Below, piece after piece: positions 44,702-54,474 of a stretch of DNA of 62,148 nt. Both the position numbers and the translations under genes were made by a program. The DNA lies in the NCBI GenBank assembly GCA_013359265.1, contig JABWCD010000031.1:1-62148 (forward strand), read 5' to 3'. Numbering within the stretch: position 1 is the stretch's first letter; each line of letters starts with the position of its first letter. This stretch comes from Candidatus Hydrogenedentota bacterium. Its GTDB lineage: Bacteria > Hydrogenedentota > Hydrogenedentia > Hydrogenedentales > SLHB01. Under the pieces are notes generated by a model. It saw nothing but the letters and a program-made list of their open reading frames with translations, was not told the DNA's origin and did no database searches.

Positions 44702-45820
44702 TTACTGCCCGGAAGCGGGCGCCGATGGGGGAGGGGATGGGGCGGACGCGCCGGTCTGAACCGGAGATTCGGGCGTGGTCGGGGGATTTGGCGCCTGCCC
44801 CTCGGTCGGAGCCGGCGCACTCGCAGTCGCCGCGAGTTCTTTGTCCAGTTCCGCAATGACTTGAGTCGTCCGAGGCTGATTGGCATTCAGGGCGAGCGAC
44901 TTGCCGAACGCGTCGCGAGCGCCCTTCGTCTGGCCCATGGACCGCAGGATGGACCCCATAAGGTTCCACCCAACGTAGTCTTGGTCATTCAGTTTCAGCG
45001 ATCGGTTCAGTGGCCAGTACGCCTCGGGAAGGCGGCCCGCGCGGACCAGCAATTCGGCGTACGCAAGGTGCGATTCCGCCGTGTCGTCCAACCAACGGCG
45101 CGATTGGCTGAACTCCTCCAAGGCAACGCCGAGCGTGCGCGTGATAAACGGCGCGTAGTCGCTCGACGCTTTCTCGACGGAGTCGTACGCCGCCTTGGCC
45201 TTTACCATCTTGCCCTCGCGCGCATCGAGCGACGCGATCGCCAGTTTCGATCCGACGTGGGTGGGGTCCTGTTCAAGCGCGCGCTCGTATGCTTCGCGCG
45301 CGAAATCGAAAAGTCCTGACTGCTGGTACAGCGCGCCCAGCGAAGCGTTTGCCTGCACCGTAATATCGGTCTTCGGTTCGATGGCCGCGGCCCGGCGCAA
45401 CGCGCGAATCGCACGCGACTCGGCCCGCGGGCCAAGCTTGCCTTCCGTCTGACCCAGCTTAAACCACGCGGACGCGATCTCCGGGTCGATAGACACCGCG
45501 CGCAAAAGCGACTTCTCTGCGAGGTCATAATCGCCCAATTCGTTTAACACGTCCGCATACGCCATCAGAGCATCGGGGTCGTCGGACTCCCCCGCGCCGT
45601 TGGCCTCGTACTCGGCCCGCGCTTCCCGAAGCAGTTTGGTGCTGGTCTCTGCCAGTTTGGCGCCTTCTTCCTGATTGCCCTGCCCAAATGCCGCAGCGCT
45701 CGCGTCCCGGGCCTTCAAGCCCTCGGCGACTTTTTCGGAGATCCCCGCGATATCAAGCGATTGGGCAAACGAGGCCATTCCGCACAGCGCGGATGTAATC
45801 AAGACAACCTGAAAACGCAT
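44702..45820 (-). CDS. Secreted TPR-repeat protein
   Basis: About 372 residues with a signal peptide (MRFQVVLITSALCGMASFAQ). There are about six TPR-like units, e.g. LMAYADVLNELGDYDLAEKS, ALYQQSGLFDFAREAYERAL and AYAELLVRAGRLPEAYWPLN. A Pro/Ser/Ala-rich low-complexity tail follows. GGGGAG stands before the ATG. Likely a periplasmic scaffold; partner unknown. It may be co-transcribed with the SLC13 gene 140 bases downstream, but an AT-rich patch there (44605-44640) could be a separate promoter. Confidence 0.88.
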   Translation of the reverse strand: MRFQVVLITSALCGMASFAQSLDIAGISEKVAEGLKARDASAAAFGQGNQEEGAKLAETSTKLLREARAEYEANGAGESDDPDALMAYADVLNELGDYDLAEKSLLRAVSIDPEIASAWFKLGQTEGKLGPRAESRAIRALRRAAAIEPKTDITVQANASLGALYQQSGLFDFAREAYERALEQDPTHVGSKLAIASLDAREGKMVKAKAAYDSVEKASSDYAPFITRTLGVALEEFSQSRRWLDDTAESHLAYAELLVRAGRLPEAYWPLNRSLKLNDQDYVGWNLMGSILRSMGQTKGARDAFGKSLALNANQPRTTQVIAELDKELAATASAPAPTEGQAPNPPTTPESPVQTGASAPSPPPSAPASGQ

Positions 45821-46387
45821 CGCACTCCCCGTAAACTACCGCAATTCCTCTGGAATCGGCACCGCATTACAACTGCCGACGCAGTTTACCGCGCGCACAA
45901 GGTAGAGTCCAACTTGCTCCGCGCGCCGGACCCAATTTGCCGCGTGATTCAGGACGCTGCAATGACCACACGACCTGAGGTCGATGATCGGGCTCGATTG
46001 CCACCGCACATCCCAGCAACGGCGGAAACGGAGGGTCCAGTATGTCGAGTCGGACTTAAACTATTGCTATTAATATAGTTGCGCGTAGTATGCTATGCGC
46101 GGGTATCTGATACTTTTCGCCTGTTGGAGGCGTAGATGAAAGGCGAACTTTTCTGTTGACTAATATATCAGTTTATGCGAAAATCTGCCGAGTTGAAGCA
46201 GGATTTACAATATATGCGGTTTATACGGAATAACAAACTCGACCCGCAAAAACGTTACGGGTTACCATCGGACGCTATAACGCCCGTATTTTACGTTTGC
46301 GGCGCGGCCGCCGTCGCATGCCCTCGACGATTCCATACGCGAATCCAAAGCGAACCTGCAACAAGTAGATAAGCGCTCTACGACCTG
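45821..46387. other. AT-rich divergent intergenic region
   Basis: About 570 bases with clear AT-rich stretches at 46060-46080 and 46150-46215. TTGACT at 46157 has a poor -10 (GAAAAT) 17 bases on. An imperfect hairpin, GCGCGTAG-TATG-CTATGCGC, lies near 46081-46100. A 65-residue frame (46175-46372) has no ribosome binding site. I would expect the promoter of the hybrid histidine kinase here. Confidence 0.45.
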
Positions 46388-48874
46388 ATGGCATCAATTA
46401 GCACAACCGCGAATGTGCACGCACCGGCAGCCCCGTCCGGCCGCACGGCGCCGCGCCACGCACCCCACTCGGTATGGACAGGCGCGAGAATTTTTGCCGT
46501 ACTCTTTATCGCAGTCCTTCTCGAGATGGTCTCGCAATGGGTCAAGAACGCCTATCCCCAATATCCGGCTGCCGGCGGGATAATCAGCACCTTCGCGATC
46601 CTCACACTGCTTTCGCCGGGGCTGTACCTCATCTTCTGGCTGCGCGACGCGCGGACGCTGCGCTACACGATGATAGCCGGCTCGGCATTTCTGTTGGCGA
46701 ACCAACTGGTCAACCTGACGGGCCATCTCGCGGCGCTCAACGCATGGCCTGTCCTGGGCAATGATAGTGCGCTGCACGACCCTGTCCGATGGTTCTGTCT
46801 CGTCGCCGGCCTCGTGCTGCTTCTGGCGAGTTTGTATTTCACCTTGCTCACGACCATCCGGGCCGAATCGCAACTCCGGAGTGAGCGCGTCGAACTCGTC
46901 AACGAAGTAGAACGCACCCGGCGGCTCACGAATGCACTCATCGAAAAGGACAACGTCTACCGCGCCGCGATTGCGCAAGCGGGTGCGATCCCGTACCGGA
47001 TTGACTGGGCCAGCAAAACCTACACATTCTTCGACGATCGCATCTACGCCCTGACCGGGCGTTCGCCGGACGAACTTACCTTCGATTATCTGCAAAGTAT
47101 GACGGAGGACGTCCGGTATATCGGACCGCTTGCCGGCGTTCCGGCGGACGAGGTGCGCGACCTCATCGACAATCGCGCCGTCCGCAATTGGCACCGCGAA
47201 TACAAGTTCAAAACGAAGTCGGGCGAGGAACGGTGGCTGAGTGACAGTTCGGTCGAAGTCGTAAGCCCGAACGGCCTCGTCGTCGAGACCGTGGGCCTGA
47301 TGATGGACATCACGGAACGCCACCGCGAAGACGAGGCGATTCAGCGCAACGAGCGGTATTTCCGCGCCCTGACCGAAAACGCGCAAGACCTGATCACCGT
47401 TCTCAACCTCGACGGCACCATTCGCTACGAAAGCCCCTCGATCAAGCATATCCTCGGATACGATCCCGACGAACTGCTCGGTAGAAACGTGTTCGATTTG
47501 ATTCATCCCGACGATCGGGGGCGCGTACTGCGGACCCTGCTGGAGGGATTGAGCAATCCGGCCTCCGTTCACCGTATCGAATTCCGCTGCAAACACGCCG
47601 ACGGATCGTGGCACAAACTCGAATCCATTGGGCGCGGGATGTCTATCGACTCCGAACTGGACGGCGCGGTTATCAATTCGCGCGACATCACGGACCGCGA
47701 GAGCCTTGAGCGGCAGCTCATGCAGTCGCAGAAAATGGAAGGTATCGGCCGCCTGGCCGGGGGTGTCGCGCACGACTTCAACAACCTCCTCACGGCAATC
47801 ATGGGGTATTGCGAATTCGCGATGGAGGACGTGCCGGAAGACAGCACGCTGCACGTGCAGATGGAGCAGATTCTGGAAGCGTCATCGCGCGCCGCAGACC
47901 TTACACGGCAACTGCTCGCGTTCGCGCGCAAGCAGATCGCGGAGCCGCGCAACGTGGACTTGAACTACCTGACGCAAAACCTGGAAAAAATGTTCCGCCG
48001 GCTGATCGGCGAGGACATCGAGCTGAAAACCTGCACATCCATAGAAACTCCCATCGCGTATGTCGACCCCGGGCAGTTCGAGCAGGTCCTCGTCAATCTT
48101 GTCATTAACGCGCGCGACGCGATGCCGCAGGGCGGCAAACTTACGATCGAGATCGCCACAACGATTCTCGATGAAGAGTACGTCGCGTATCACCCTGAAG
48201 TGAAGGCGGGCGAATACGTGATGCTCGCGGTCAGCGACACCGGGTTCGGCATGACCGACGACGTTCGCACCCACATCTTCGAGCCGTTCTTCACGACCAA
48301 GGAGGATGGTAAAGGCACCGGGCTCGGCCTCGCGATGTGCTACGGGATCGTCAAGCAGTTTGGCGGCCACATTTGGGTGTACAGCGAAGTGGACCGCGGG
48401 ACGACGTTCAAGGTCTACCTGCCGCGCATACACGGCGAAGCCGCAAACCTCCCGGGTAGAAGGGCCGCAATGCCGGCAAAGGGCGGCAACGAAACCATCC
48501 TTCTCGTCGAAGACGAATCTCTGGTCCGCTCGATCACGGTGCAAACGCTCGTCGAACGCGGCTACACGGTCCTCGAGGCGCCCGGCGGATTCGACGCAAT
48601 CGAGATCGCCGCGAAGCACGCGGGCCCCATCCATCTGCTGTTAACGGACGTCGTGATGCCGAAGATGAGCGGGCGGGAAATCGCCGAACAGCTCAAGCCG
48701 CGACACGAGCACCTCAAGGTGCTCTACATGTCCGGCTACACGGAGGACGCCATCGTTCACCAGGGCGAACTTCAAAAGGGGATCGCTTTCCTCCCGAAAC
48801 CGTTCACGCCTGAGGCGCTCGCGCGCAAGGTCCGCAACGTGCTCGATCAGGTGTCCGAGGTTGCGCGCGCATAG
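46388..48874 (+). CDS. Hybrid histidine kinase (4 TM, two PAS, REC)
   Basis: About 828 residues. Four membrane segments lie in residues 32-160, then a coiled coil, a PAS domain (about 200-310, ending [14 protein letters not shown]), a second PAS (about 320-435, [20 protein letters not shown]), HisKA ([20 protein letters not shown]), an ATPase domain ([24 protein letters not shown]) and a C-terminal receiver ([25 protein letters not shown]). All key residues are present. The output partner is not encoded nearby. Its end overlaps the convergent hflX by 28 bases. Confidence 0.95.
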   Translation: MASISTTANVHAPAAPSGRTAPRHAPHSVWTGARIFAVLFIAVLLEMVSQWVKNAYPQYPAAGGIISTFAILTLLSPGLYLIFWLRDARTLRYTMIAGSAFLLANQLVNLTGHLAALNAWPVLGNDSALHDPVRWFCLVAGLVLLLASLYFTLLTTIRAESQLRSERVELVNEVERTRRLTNALIEKDNVYRAAIAQAGAIPYRIDWASKTYTFFDDRIYALTGRSPDELTFDYLQSMTEDVRYIGPLAGVPADEVRDLIDNRAVRNWHREYKFKTKSGEERWLSDSSVEVVSPNGLVVETVGLMMDITERHREDEAIQRNERYFRALTENAQDLITVLNLDGTIRYESPSIKHILGYDPDELLGRNVFDLIHPDDRGRVLRTLLEGLSNPASVHRIEFRCKHADGSWHKLESIGRGMSIDSELDGAVINSRDITDRESLERQLMQSQKMEGIGRLAGGVAHDFNNLLTAIMGYCEFAMEDVPEDSTLHVQMEQILEASSRAADLTRQLLAFARKQIAEPRNVDLNYLTQNLEKMFRRLIGEDIELKTCTSIETPIAYVDPGQFEQVLVNLVINARDAMPQGGKLTIEIATTILDEEYVAYHPEVKAGEYVMLAVSDTGFGMTDDVRTHIFEPFFTTKEDGKGTGLGLAMCYGIVKQFGGHIWVYSEVDRGTTFKVYLPRIHGEAANLPGRRAAMPAKGGNETILLVEDESLVRSITVQTLVERGYTVLEAPGGFDAIEIAAKHAGPIHLLLTDVVMPKMSGREIAEQLKPRHEHLKVLYMSGYTEDAIVHQGELQKGIAFLPKPFTPEALARKVRNVLDQVSEVARA

Positions 48875-50502
48875 GCAGCGCGCTTCCACAACTGCTGTTC
48901 GATTGCACGCATCAGCGTTTGAAACGTCCCGCGATCCAGCGCCGAGATTGCGACACCGCCAGTCTGCTGCGCAAGGCCCGAGAGTTCGTCCTTGTCGCAA
49001 AGGTCCGCCTTGTTCAATACGAGCAACTGCGGTGTCTGCGACAGGCCCAGTTCGTCCAACAGCGATTCTACGGCCGCCTTCTTTTCCTCGAATCCTTCGG
49101 AAGACGCGTCGACGACGTGCAACAGCAGGTCCGCATCATCGAGCTCTTCGAGCGTCGAGCGAAACGCCGCCATCAGTTCCTTCGGCAACTTGCGTATGAA
49201 TCCGACCGTATCGGTGATGATGACTTCACGGTCTTCCGGAAACCGCAGTCGCCGCGACACGGGATTCAGCGTGGCGAAAAGCATGTCCTCGGCGGCCACG
49301 CTGCTTTCGGTCAGATTGTTCAGCAACGTAGATTTGCCGGCGTTGGTGTAACCGACGATCGATATCGTCGGCATTCGTTTCTCCGTGCGCACCGCGCGCC
49401 GCAGCTTGCGCCGTTCGCCCAGCTTGGTCACCTCGCGTTCGAGCATCGCCGCGCGCTCCTGAGCGCGGCGCCGATCGATCTCCAGTTTTGTCTCGCCCGG
49501 GCCGCGCCCGCCGATGCCGCCCGTAAGGCGCGAATACGCGAGCGCCGTCTGTTTCATTCCAAGCCGCGGCAGCATGTAACGCAGTTGCGCGAGTTCGACC
49601 TGAATCTTGCCTTCGCGTGTCTGTGCCCGCTGCGCGAAAATGTCGAGGATGACCTGCGTGCGGTCGAGAATCTTCAGGTCCGTAAACGCGGACAACGCGT
49701 TGACCTGCGCGGGGGAGAGGTTCTGGTCGAACACCAAGGCCTCCGCGCCGAGCTGCATCGCTTTAATGACAGCCGACTGCAGCTTACCCTTTCCCATGAC
49801 GAACCTGGGATCGATCTCGCGGCGTTGAATGATCTCGTGCACGCAGTCGATCCCCGCCGCGCGCGCGAGGTCCTTCAGTTCCTGCATCGAATCTTCCGCT
49901 TCGGTCAGGCGCGCGGACGAGACGTGTACGAGGATTCCGCGATCGCGGGTGTCGCCTACCGTGCGCGGCTTGCGCAACCGCGCGAACTCCTCCTCGAGCG
50001 CACCGATCGTATCAAGAAAGTCGTTCGGCAGGTCGTGCACCGAACGCGCCTGCGTGATCTCCCACGCACGGTCCGCGTCGTTGTTCGGGACAAGGTGCGC
50101 GATATGCACCGTCCCCGGCAGGCCATCGTCCTGGACAAGCACCGCCGCAATCAGGTCTAGCCGCAATACGGCCAAGTCCGTCAAATCGTCGTCGGTGAGC
50201 GGTTCATTGTTCAGGTGCGTATGCACAAGACGGAGGCCGCACAATCGGTCGCGACTTTGCCGATACTCGCGCAGATCAGGAAGCAACAGCGAACGCGCAT
50301 CGCCAACGACCAACTTGCGCGTCTGTCCGCGGCGGTCGATCAACGCACCCACCTGCCGTTGAATCTCGAGCGACGTCTCGGTCAACGCCCGCGCAAATTC
50401 GGGACTGACAATCGTATCGGCGCCGGTCCTGCGCGACGCCAGCCGCTCGAGGCGGCGCAGCGGCTGCGCGCGAAGTCCGTGAGTGTTTCCTTCTACCCGA
50501 AT
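48847..50502 (-). CDS. hflX: GTPase HflX, long N-terminal form, probable ATT start
   Basis: About 551 residues if it starts at ATT 50502. The first usual start codon is a TTG at 50385, but the frame continues upstream as RVEGNTHGLRAQPLRRLERL and then IVSPEFARALTE, which matches the N-terminal extension of long HflX proteins (xxGNTxGLxxxxLRRLERLY). GGAG lies eight bases before the ATT. Downstream are the HflX glycine-rich linker (TGGIGGRGPGETKLEIDRRR), G1 GYTNAGKST, G3 DTVGF and G4 NKAD. It splits stalled or stress-affected ribosomes. A terminator ends 19 bases before the start. Confidence 0.93.
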   Translation of the reverse strand: MRVEGNTHGLRAQPLRRLERLASRRTGADTIVSPEFARALTETSLEIQRQVGALIDRRGQTRKLVVGDARSLLLPDLREYRQSRDRLCGLRLVHTHLNNEPLTDDDLTDLAVLRLDLIAAVLVQDDGLPGTVHIAHLVPNNDADRAWEITQARSVHDLPNDFLDTIGALEEEFARLRKPRTVGDTRDRGILVHVSSARLTEAEDSMQELKDLARAAGIDCVHEIIQRREIDPRFVMGKGKLQSAVIKAMQLGAEALVFDQNLSPAQVNALSAFTDLKILDRTQVILDIFAQRAQTREGKIQVELAQLRYMLPRLGMKQTALAYSRLTGGIGGRGPGETKLEIDRRRAQERAAMLEREVTKLGERRKLRRAVRTEKRMPTISIVGYTNAGKSTLLNNLTESSVAAEDMLFATLNPVSRRLRFPEDREVIITDTVGFIRKLPKELMAAFRSTLEELDDADLLLHVVDASSEGFEEKKAAVESLLDELGLSQTPQLLVLNKADLCDKDELSGLAQQTGGVAISALDRGTFQTLMRAIEQQLWKRAAYARATSDT

Positions 50503-50520
50503 GTTCGTTACTCCATAAAC

Positions 50521-50557
50521 GAAAAACCGGGACCTCCCTGTTCGGGGAGACCCCGGT
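50521..50557 (-). terminator. Intrinsic terminator of the TIM-barrel gene
   Basis: On the minus strand ACCGGGGTCTCCC pairs with GGGAGGTCCCGGT over 13 positions (two of them G-U) around a six-base loop, followed by a run of T (50526-50522). It lies 42 bases after the upstream gene's stop and directly in front of hflX. Confidence 0.9.
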
Positions 50558-50598
50558 CCGAAATCGGTTGAACCGTATGGCGTGTGGTTTGCGTGAGA

Positions 50599-51579
50599 CT
50601 ATCCTTGCAGCATGACCCGCCGGATAATCCGCTGGCTCTCGACGGCGTCGAGCGTCTTCTGCGCCTTGCGCAACTCGTTCGGATCGAGCTTTTCCAGCTT
50701 CTTCCAGAAAATCGAAAGATTGCCAATCGCGATCTGGCAGGCCTGCGCAGGGTCCACCCGCTGCGGCAACATGTCGATAACGCTCCAGCCTTTGAACTTC
50801 GTGGTCTTCAGGTAGAACAACGCCTCGAGCAATTCCCACATATGCACGCTTCCGGGCATCAGCATGTCGTCCCAGAGACGGTAGTTGTCGCTGAAGTATA
50901 CGGTAAACAGCTTGCTGGCGCGGGTGAGAAATGCTATCGATTCCGCGGGCGTCTCGCCGGCCATCAGCGCGTGTGAGAAACCCATCGCCACACCAACGTT
51001 CTTCATCGCAATTTCCTGACAAAGCGACAACGCCTTGCCAACGCTGGAAACCGTCGCGAACTTTCGCGGGTCGCGCGGCTTGTAGGCAATGGCAACATTG
51101 ATGTCCGGCGATGCGTACTTCGCAATTGTCTTAATCGACGAAATCACCGTGTTCCAATGGGTCGTGTAATCAATATGGAACGGGTAGTCGAACCCGTCGC
51201 TGTGCAGTTTGAGCGTAACTTCCGTCGCCGCAAGGCTGCGCGCCATGTCCACCGCTTTCCGGCCTTCGTCTATTGCGGCGTTTCGCGTCTTCGGGTGTTG
51301 ATGTCCGAATGCGCCCCACGCGAACCGGCGATCCGCCGAGAGATCCCCCGCTACGCCCGAGCAGAGAAGCGCGTAGTCCTTCAGGATTCGCTTCAATTCC
51401 TTCACCGGAAAATCGGGGGTGATGTCCTTTTGGCTGACCTCTATCGCCTTGACTCCCTTGATCTTGGCAGCCATGGCGATCTTCTCCTGCGGCCGCAGTG
51501 GATCACGGAATCCTTGCGGACAGAATCGGTCCGGACTGGAACCAAAAACGTCCAAGGACATCGACAAACGTAGTGCCAT
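50599..51579 (-). CDS. Sugar phosphate isomerase/epimerase-like TIM-barrel protein
   Basis: About 326 residues. The ATG at 51579 has AGGAG before it; the in-frame extension to 51663 would be inside the leader. The pattern is of the AP-endonuclease-2/xylose isomerase-like barrel (IKGVKAIEVSQKDITPDFPV, LKLHSDGFDYPFHID, VGVAMGFSHALMAGETPAES, FTVYFSDNYRLWDDMLMPGS). Metal ligands Glu, His, Asp and Glu are plausible. The substrate is unknown. It has its own promoter (51749-51777) and terminator (50521-50557), so it is a single-gene unit. Confidence 0.85.
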   Translation of the reverse strand: MALRLSMSLDVFGSSPDRFCPQGFRDPLRPQEKIAMAAKIKGVKAIEVSQKDITPDFPVKELKRILKDYALLCSGVAGDLSADRRFAWGAFGHQHPKTRNAAIDEGRKAVDMARSLAATEVTLKLHSDGFDYPFHIDYTTHWNTVISSIKTIAKYASPDINVAIAYKPRDPRKFATVSSVGKALSLCQEIAMKNVGVAMGFSHALMAGETPAESIAFLTRASKLFTVYFSDNYRLWDDMLMPGSVHMWELLEALFYLKTTKFKGWSVIDMLPQRVDPAQACQIAIGNLSIFWKKLEKLDPNELRKAQKTLDAVESQRIIRRVMLQG

Positions 51580-51748
51580 TATTGTGCTCCTAGCTACTGG
51601 ACATTTGACCAAATCGGCCAACAGGAGTTGTGTGACAGGAGACCACCGCTTCTGCCCAAACACTGGGGATAATGAGGTGTACCTGCGCCGTAAGGTCTTG
51701 CACGCTCTAGCGTTATATATTGACTCAGGTAGGCGTGCTCGTGGCGCA

Positions 51749-51777
51749 AGTATACTGAATGGAAACTATAAAGTCAA
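51749..51777 (-). promoter_or_regulatory. Sigma-70-type promoter of the TIM-barrel gene
   Basis: On the minus strand TTGACT (51777-51772), 17-base spacer, TATACT (51754-51749). The leader would be about 160 bases. Confidence 0.7.
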
Positions 51778-51866
51778 TAGTGAAATTATCTGTATTGTTA
51801 ATAAATTACTATGCCGACCCTCCGCCTTGTACGGCATCAGCACGTAATCCGCAGCCAAACTGGCAC

Positions 51867-51984
51867 AAAAAAGAGGCGAGTGCGGGCAGCGGGGGAACTG
51901 CCTTCGACGCACTCGCCGGTGGTGGGAACCAGTCATTGCTGACTGTACCCGAAGGGGAAGCCTGGGGGAAGGACTCCCCTTCGT
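51867..51984 (-). ncRNA. Candidate free-standing small RNA (~118 nt)
   Basis: The minus strand after the promoter at 51991-52018 folds into three hairpins. H1: CGAAGGGGA with TCCCCTTCG (51983-51950, 9 bp). H2: CAGTCA-GCAA-TGACTG (51945-51930, a perfect stem with a GNRA loop). H3: GGCGAGTGCG with CGCACTCGCC (51917-51875, 10 bp) holding an inner GGCAG/CTGCC stem. H3 is followed by TCTTTTTT, an intrinsic terminator. No ORF fits. It does not match SRP RNA, 6S, tmRNA or any riboswitch class I can recall. Confidence 0.65.
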
Positions 51985-51990
51985 CAACCT

Positions 51991-52018
51991 ATTATAACAT
52001 AATTCCCTCAAATGTCTA
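51991..52018 (-). promoter_or_regulatory. Sigma-70-type promoter of the small RNA
   Basis: On the minus strand TAGACA (52018-52013), 16-base spacer, perfect TATAAT (51996-51991). The transcript should start near 51984, just before the first hairpin. Confidence 0.65.
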
Positions 52019-52084
52019 TTCCTCGCAGCATGTTGCACTATTCATATTTTGACAGTTTCGCGTTTCTCCTTCAGAATTCGACGT

Positions 52085-53275
52085 ATGAACGTCTGCACCA
52101 TACAGCGCGTTTCGTGCGGACCCACTTCCCTTCGGGTCGCGACGTTGTTGATTGTCAGCGCGACGCTTGCGTGCCTCGCCCAACAAACTTCGCCAAATCC
52201 GGCGACCGAGAACCGCGGGACATCGAACGCGTATTTGGAGGGTTTCATCCCGCTGGGCCCGCCGACCCTGGAGGAACTCAAGAAACAAGCTGTGGCAACC
52301 GAGTCGAAACAGGCTGCCAAACGGCGCGAACGGACCAAACCCACTGCGGCCGACAACAGCGCGTCGGACCTGCTCGTACAGATGCTTCAATCGACGGATG
52401 CGGAGATTCGCGCGCGCGCCGTCGAAGGTCTCGCCGGCGATGCCGCAAAAGACGCCGCCCCGCTCCTGCTCATCGCGCTGGCCGATCGCGATGGGCAAGT
52501 CCGTGACGCTGCGGAGCGGGCCTTGACGAACGTTCCGAAGGACGTGTTGGTCAGTTCACTCGTGGGCGTGTTGGGTTGGGGGGACCCCGTCGTTGCGAAG
52601 AGTGTCGACGCGGCGCTTCCGCGACTGCGCGACACGATAGAGGCGCCCCTAATCGTGCGCTTCGAGTCGCGCGAAACGCCCCGAGTCGAACGCATGGCCG
52701 CGGCGTATTGCCTGGGGCGCATCGGTAGTCAGCGCGCGGGAGTGCCGCTTGCCGGAGAAATTTGGGGCGACGATCTCACGCTCGCTTTCTACTGCGCGGA
52801 TGCCCTGTCGAGCGTCGAGAACCCAAACCTGCTCGGCGAGTTTGTCCGCATGGCCGCGCATCCGCAGGTGCAAATGCGCGTCGCGGCATACCGTGGACTG
52901 GCGCGAATAGGGGGGGACGATGCGCGCAAGACGTTGATCGAAGCCGCGAGCGGACGCGCCGAGCGCGACACCGCCGCGCGAAAGATCGCGATTCGACTGC
53001 TGGCCTACGTTCCAAACGAGGAAGTAGTCGAGTTTCTCATGGATCAGGTACGCGCCAACGCCGGTTTGGTGGCTCCATCGACTGACGCGTTGGCCGCATT
53101 GTTCGGTTTGCCTTACGGATTGGCGCGCGAGCGATGGCTCGAATGGTACAGAGAAGTGTGGGAACCCCAAAAGGCCGCAAGCACACCGCCGCCGCCAACG
53201 GCGCGCGCCAGCACCAATCCGAGTTCCGGCGTACCCATCGGATTTCCGGAAGGGGGTTTCCCATTTCTTCCTTAA
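52085..53275 (+). CDS. Secreted HEAT-repeat protein
   Basis: About 396 residues from ATG 52085 (the frame is open to 52049). A signal-like segment (LRVATLLIVSATLACLA) leads into a Pro/Ser linker and then HEAT/PBS-lyase-type repeats: DLLVQMLQSTDAEIRARAVE, PLLLIALADRDGQVRDAAER, LGWGDPVVAKSVDAALPRLR, ALSSVENPNLLGEFVRMAAH. The tail is Pro/Ser-rich (STPPPPTARASTNPSSG). Probable protein-interaction scaffold in the periplasm or at the surface. The start has no obvious ribosome binding site. Confidence 0.82.
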   Translation: MNVCTIQRVSCGPTSLRVATLLIVSATLACLAQQTSPNPATENRGTSNAYLEGFIPLGPPTLEELKKQAVATESKQAAKRRERTKPTAADNSASDLLVQMLQSTDAEIRARAVEGLAGDAAKDAAPLLLIALADRDGQVRDAAERALTNVPKDVLVSSLVGVLGWGDPVVAKSVDAALPRLRDTIEAPLIVRFESRETPRVERMAAAYCLGRIGSQRAGVPLAGEIWGDDLTLAFYCADALSSVENPNLLGEFVRMAAHPQVQMRVAAYRGLARIGGDDARKTLIEAASGRAERDTAARKIAIRLLAYVPNEEVVEFLMDQVRANAGLVAPSTDALAALFGLPYGLARERWLEWYREVWEPQKAASTPPPPTARASTNPSSGVPIGFPEGGFPFLP

Positions 53276-54474
53276 CATCGGCAGAATTTCTTACGCACTC
53301 CACGAACCCGCTTTCTTCGTTCGTTCGTACTCATACTGGTGCTCGTGCTCGTAATCGTGCTCGTAATCGTAATCGACCATCGCCGATCCACCAGTCCGCC
53401 ACTTACTACTCAGTTGCCGTACTCGCACTCGCGGTCGTCGCGTCAATCGCATCACCATCCGCACGAGCGGAAATCGCTATCGCCGAATCAACCGACAAGC
53501 TCGAAATCCGAATCGCGGACAAACCCTTCGCCACCTACGTCTGGTCCGACCCAAATATCGTGCGGCCCTACTTCTGCAACGTTCACGCGCCGAACGGCGC
53601 ACAGGTCACCCGTTCGTACCCAACCGATCCCGTTATCAACAAGGGCAACGACGACCACGCGACGATGCACCCCGGCATCTGGCTGGCATTCGGCGACGTG
53701 AACGGTCTTGACGTGTGGCGGAACAAGGCGCGTGTGTGGCACGCGCACTTTGTGGAGAAACCGTTCTCCGACGACGATCACGCCACGTTCACCGTGCTGA
53801 ATGTTTACGATCCGTTGACGGGATCGAGTGATGCCTCGTTCTACGAGACCTGCCGGTATGACGTGTACGCGCTCGATATCGGCTGGTTCATCATCGCGCA
53901 GTCCGCGTTTCAGTCCCGCAAAGGCGAAATCCGCTTCGGCGATCAGGAGGAAATGGGGCTGGGCGTGCGCATGCAGACGCCGCTCACCGTAAAGTTCGGC
54001 AACGGCACAATTCTTAACAGCCAGAAAGGCCGCAACGAGTACGGCACCTGGGGGTTCCCCGCGAAGTGGTGCAGCGCGTACGGAAAGGTGGACGACGCGT
54101 TTGTCGGTGCGACGATCATGCCGGGCCCGGATAACTTCCGCACCAGTTGGTACCACTCGCGCGACTACGGACTTGTCGTCGCGAACCCGTTCGGAAAGAA
54201 GGCTATGACCGCGGCGAACAAAGACGAAGTCCCGCCCGATGTGACAATCGTGCCACGGAGCAACGTGTTTCGCCTCATGTTTGGCGTGTTTGTGTTCTCT
54301 ACAACGTTAGAGCCCGACAATACGTCCGCGTTCGAGTGGTTCACGGAACTGCTTTCGCAATGCGAACCGCCGAAACCGCCCGTCGAACTCTTGCAGGACG
54401 ATCAGCGAATAGGGCCCCTCGAGATCGAGGTTCGAGTCAATCCGAGCACTGCGGACCCCGAACCCGCCCGTTGA
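53134..54474 (+). CDS. PmoA-like (DUF6807) secreted protein, start unresolved
   Basis: The frame is open from ATG 53134, inside the end of the HEAT gene, but the real protein must begin later: a signal peptide (SVAVLALAVVASIASPSARA) starts around 53406. No ATG, GTG or TTG lies in frame just before it; a hexamer repeat (53343-53375) fills that place. The mature part has the DUF6807 pattern: a jelly-roll start, FATYVWSDPNIVRPYFCNVH, then DDHATMHPGIWLAFGDVNGL and a late WYHSRDYGLVVANPFG. It is a paralogue of the convergent gene at 54402, with which it overlaps by 73 bases. Confidence 0.75.
   Translation: MARMVQRSVGTPKGRKHTAAANGARQHQSEFRRTHRISGRGFPISSLTSAEFLTHSTNPLSSFVRTHTGARARNRARNRNRPSPIHQSATYYSVAVLALAVVASIASPSARAEIAIAESTDKLEIRIADKPFATYVWSDPNIVRPYFCNVHAPNGAQVTRSYPTDPVINKGNDDHATMHPGIWLAFGDVNGLDVWRNKARVWHAHFVEKPFSDDDHATFTVLNVYDPLTGSSDASFYETCRYDVYALDIGWFIIAQSAFQSRKGEIRFGDQEEMGLGVRMQTPLTVKFGNGTILNSQKGRNEYGTWGFPAKWCSAYGKVDDAFVGATIMPGPDNFRTSWYHSRDYGLVVANPFGKKAMTAANKDEVPPDVTIVPRSNVFRLMFGVFVFSTTLEPDNTSAFEWFTELLSQCEPPKPPVELLQDDQRIGPLEIEVRVNPSTADPEPAR
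53343..53375. repeat. Hexamer TCGTNN microsatellite, second copy
   Basis: Five units (TCGTGC, TCGTAA, TCGTGC, TCGTAA, TCGTAA) plus TCG. It is the same motif and the same final order as at 7466-7510, and it too sits in front of a secreted-protein gene. Slippage here would change the spacing by six bases at a time and keep frame. Confidence 0.8.

Noticed and set aside
46175-46372. 65-residue frame before the hybrid histidine kinase
   Set aside because: No ribosome binding site; it lies in the AT-rich promoter-like region and has no family features.
51867-51984. Plus-strand riboswitch in front of the HEAT gene
   Set aside because: The T-run, promoter and terminator order fit only the minus strand, and no known aptamer core was recognised on the plus strand.
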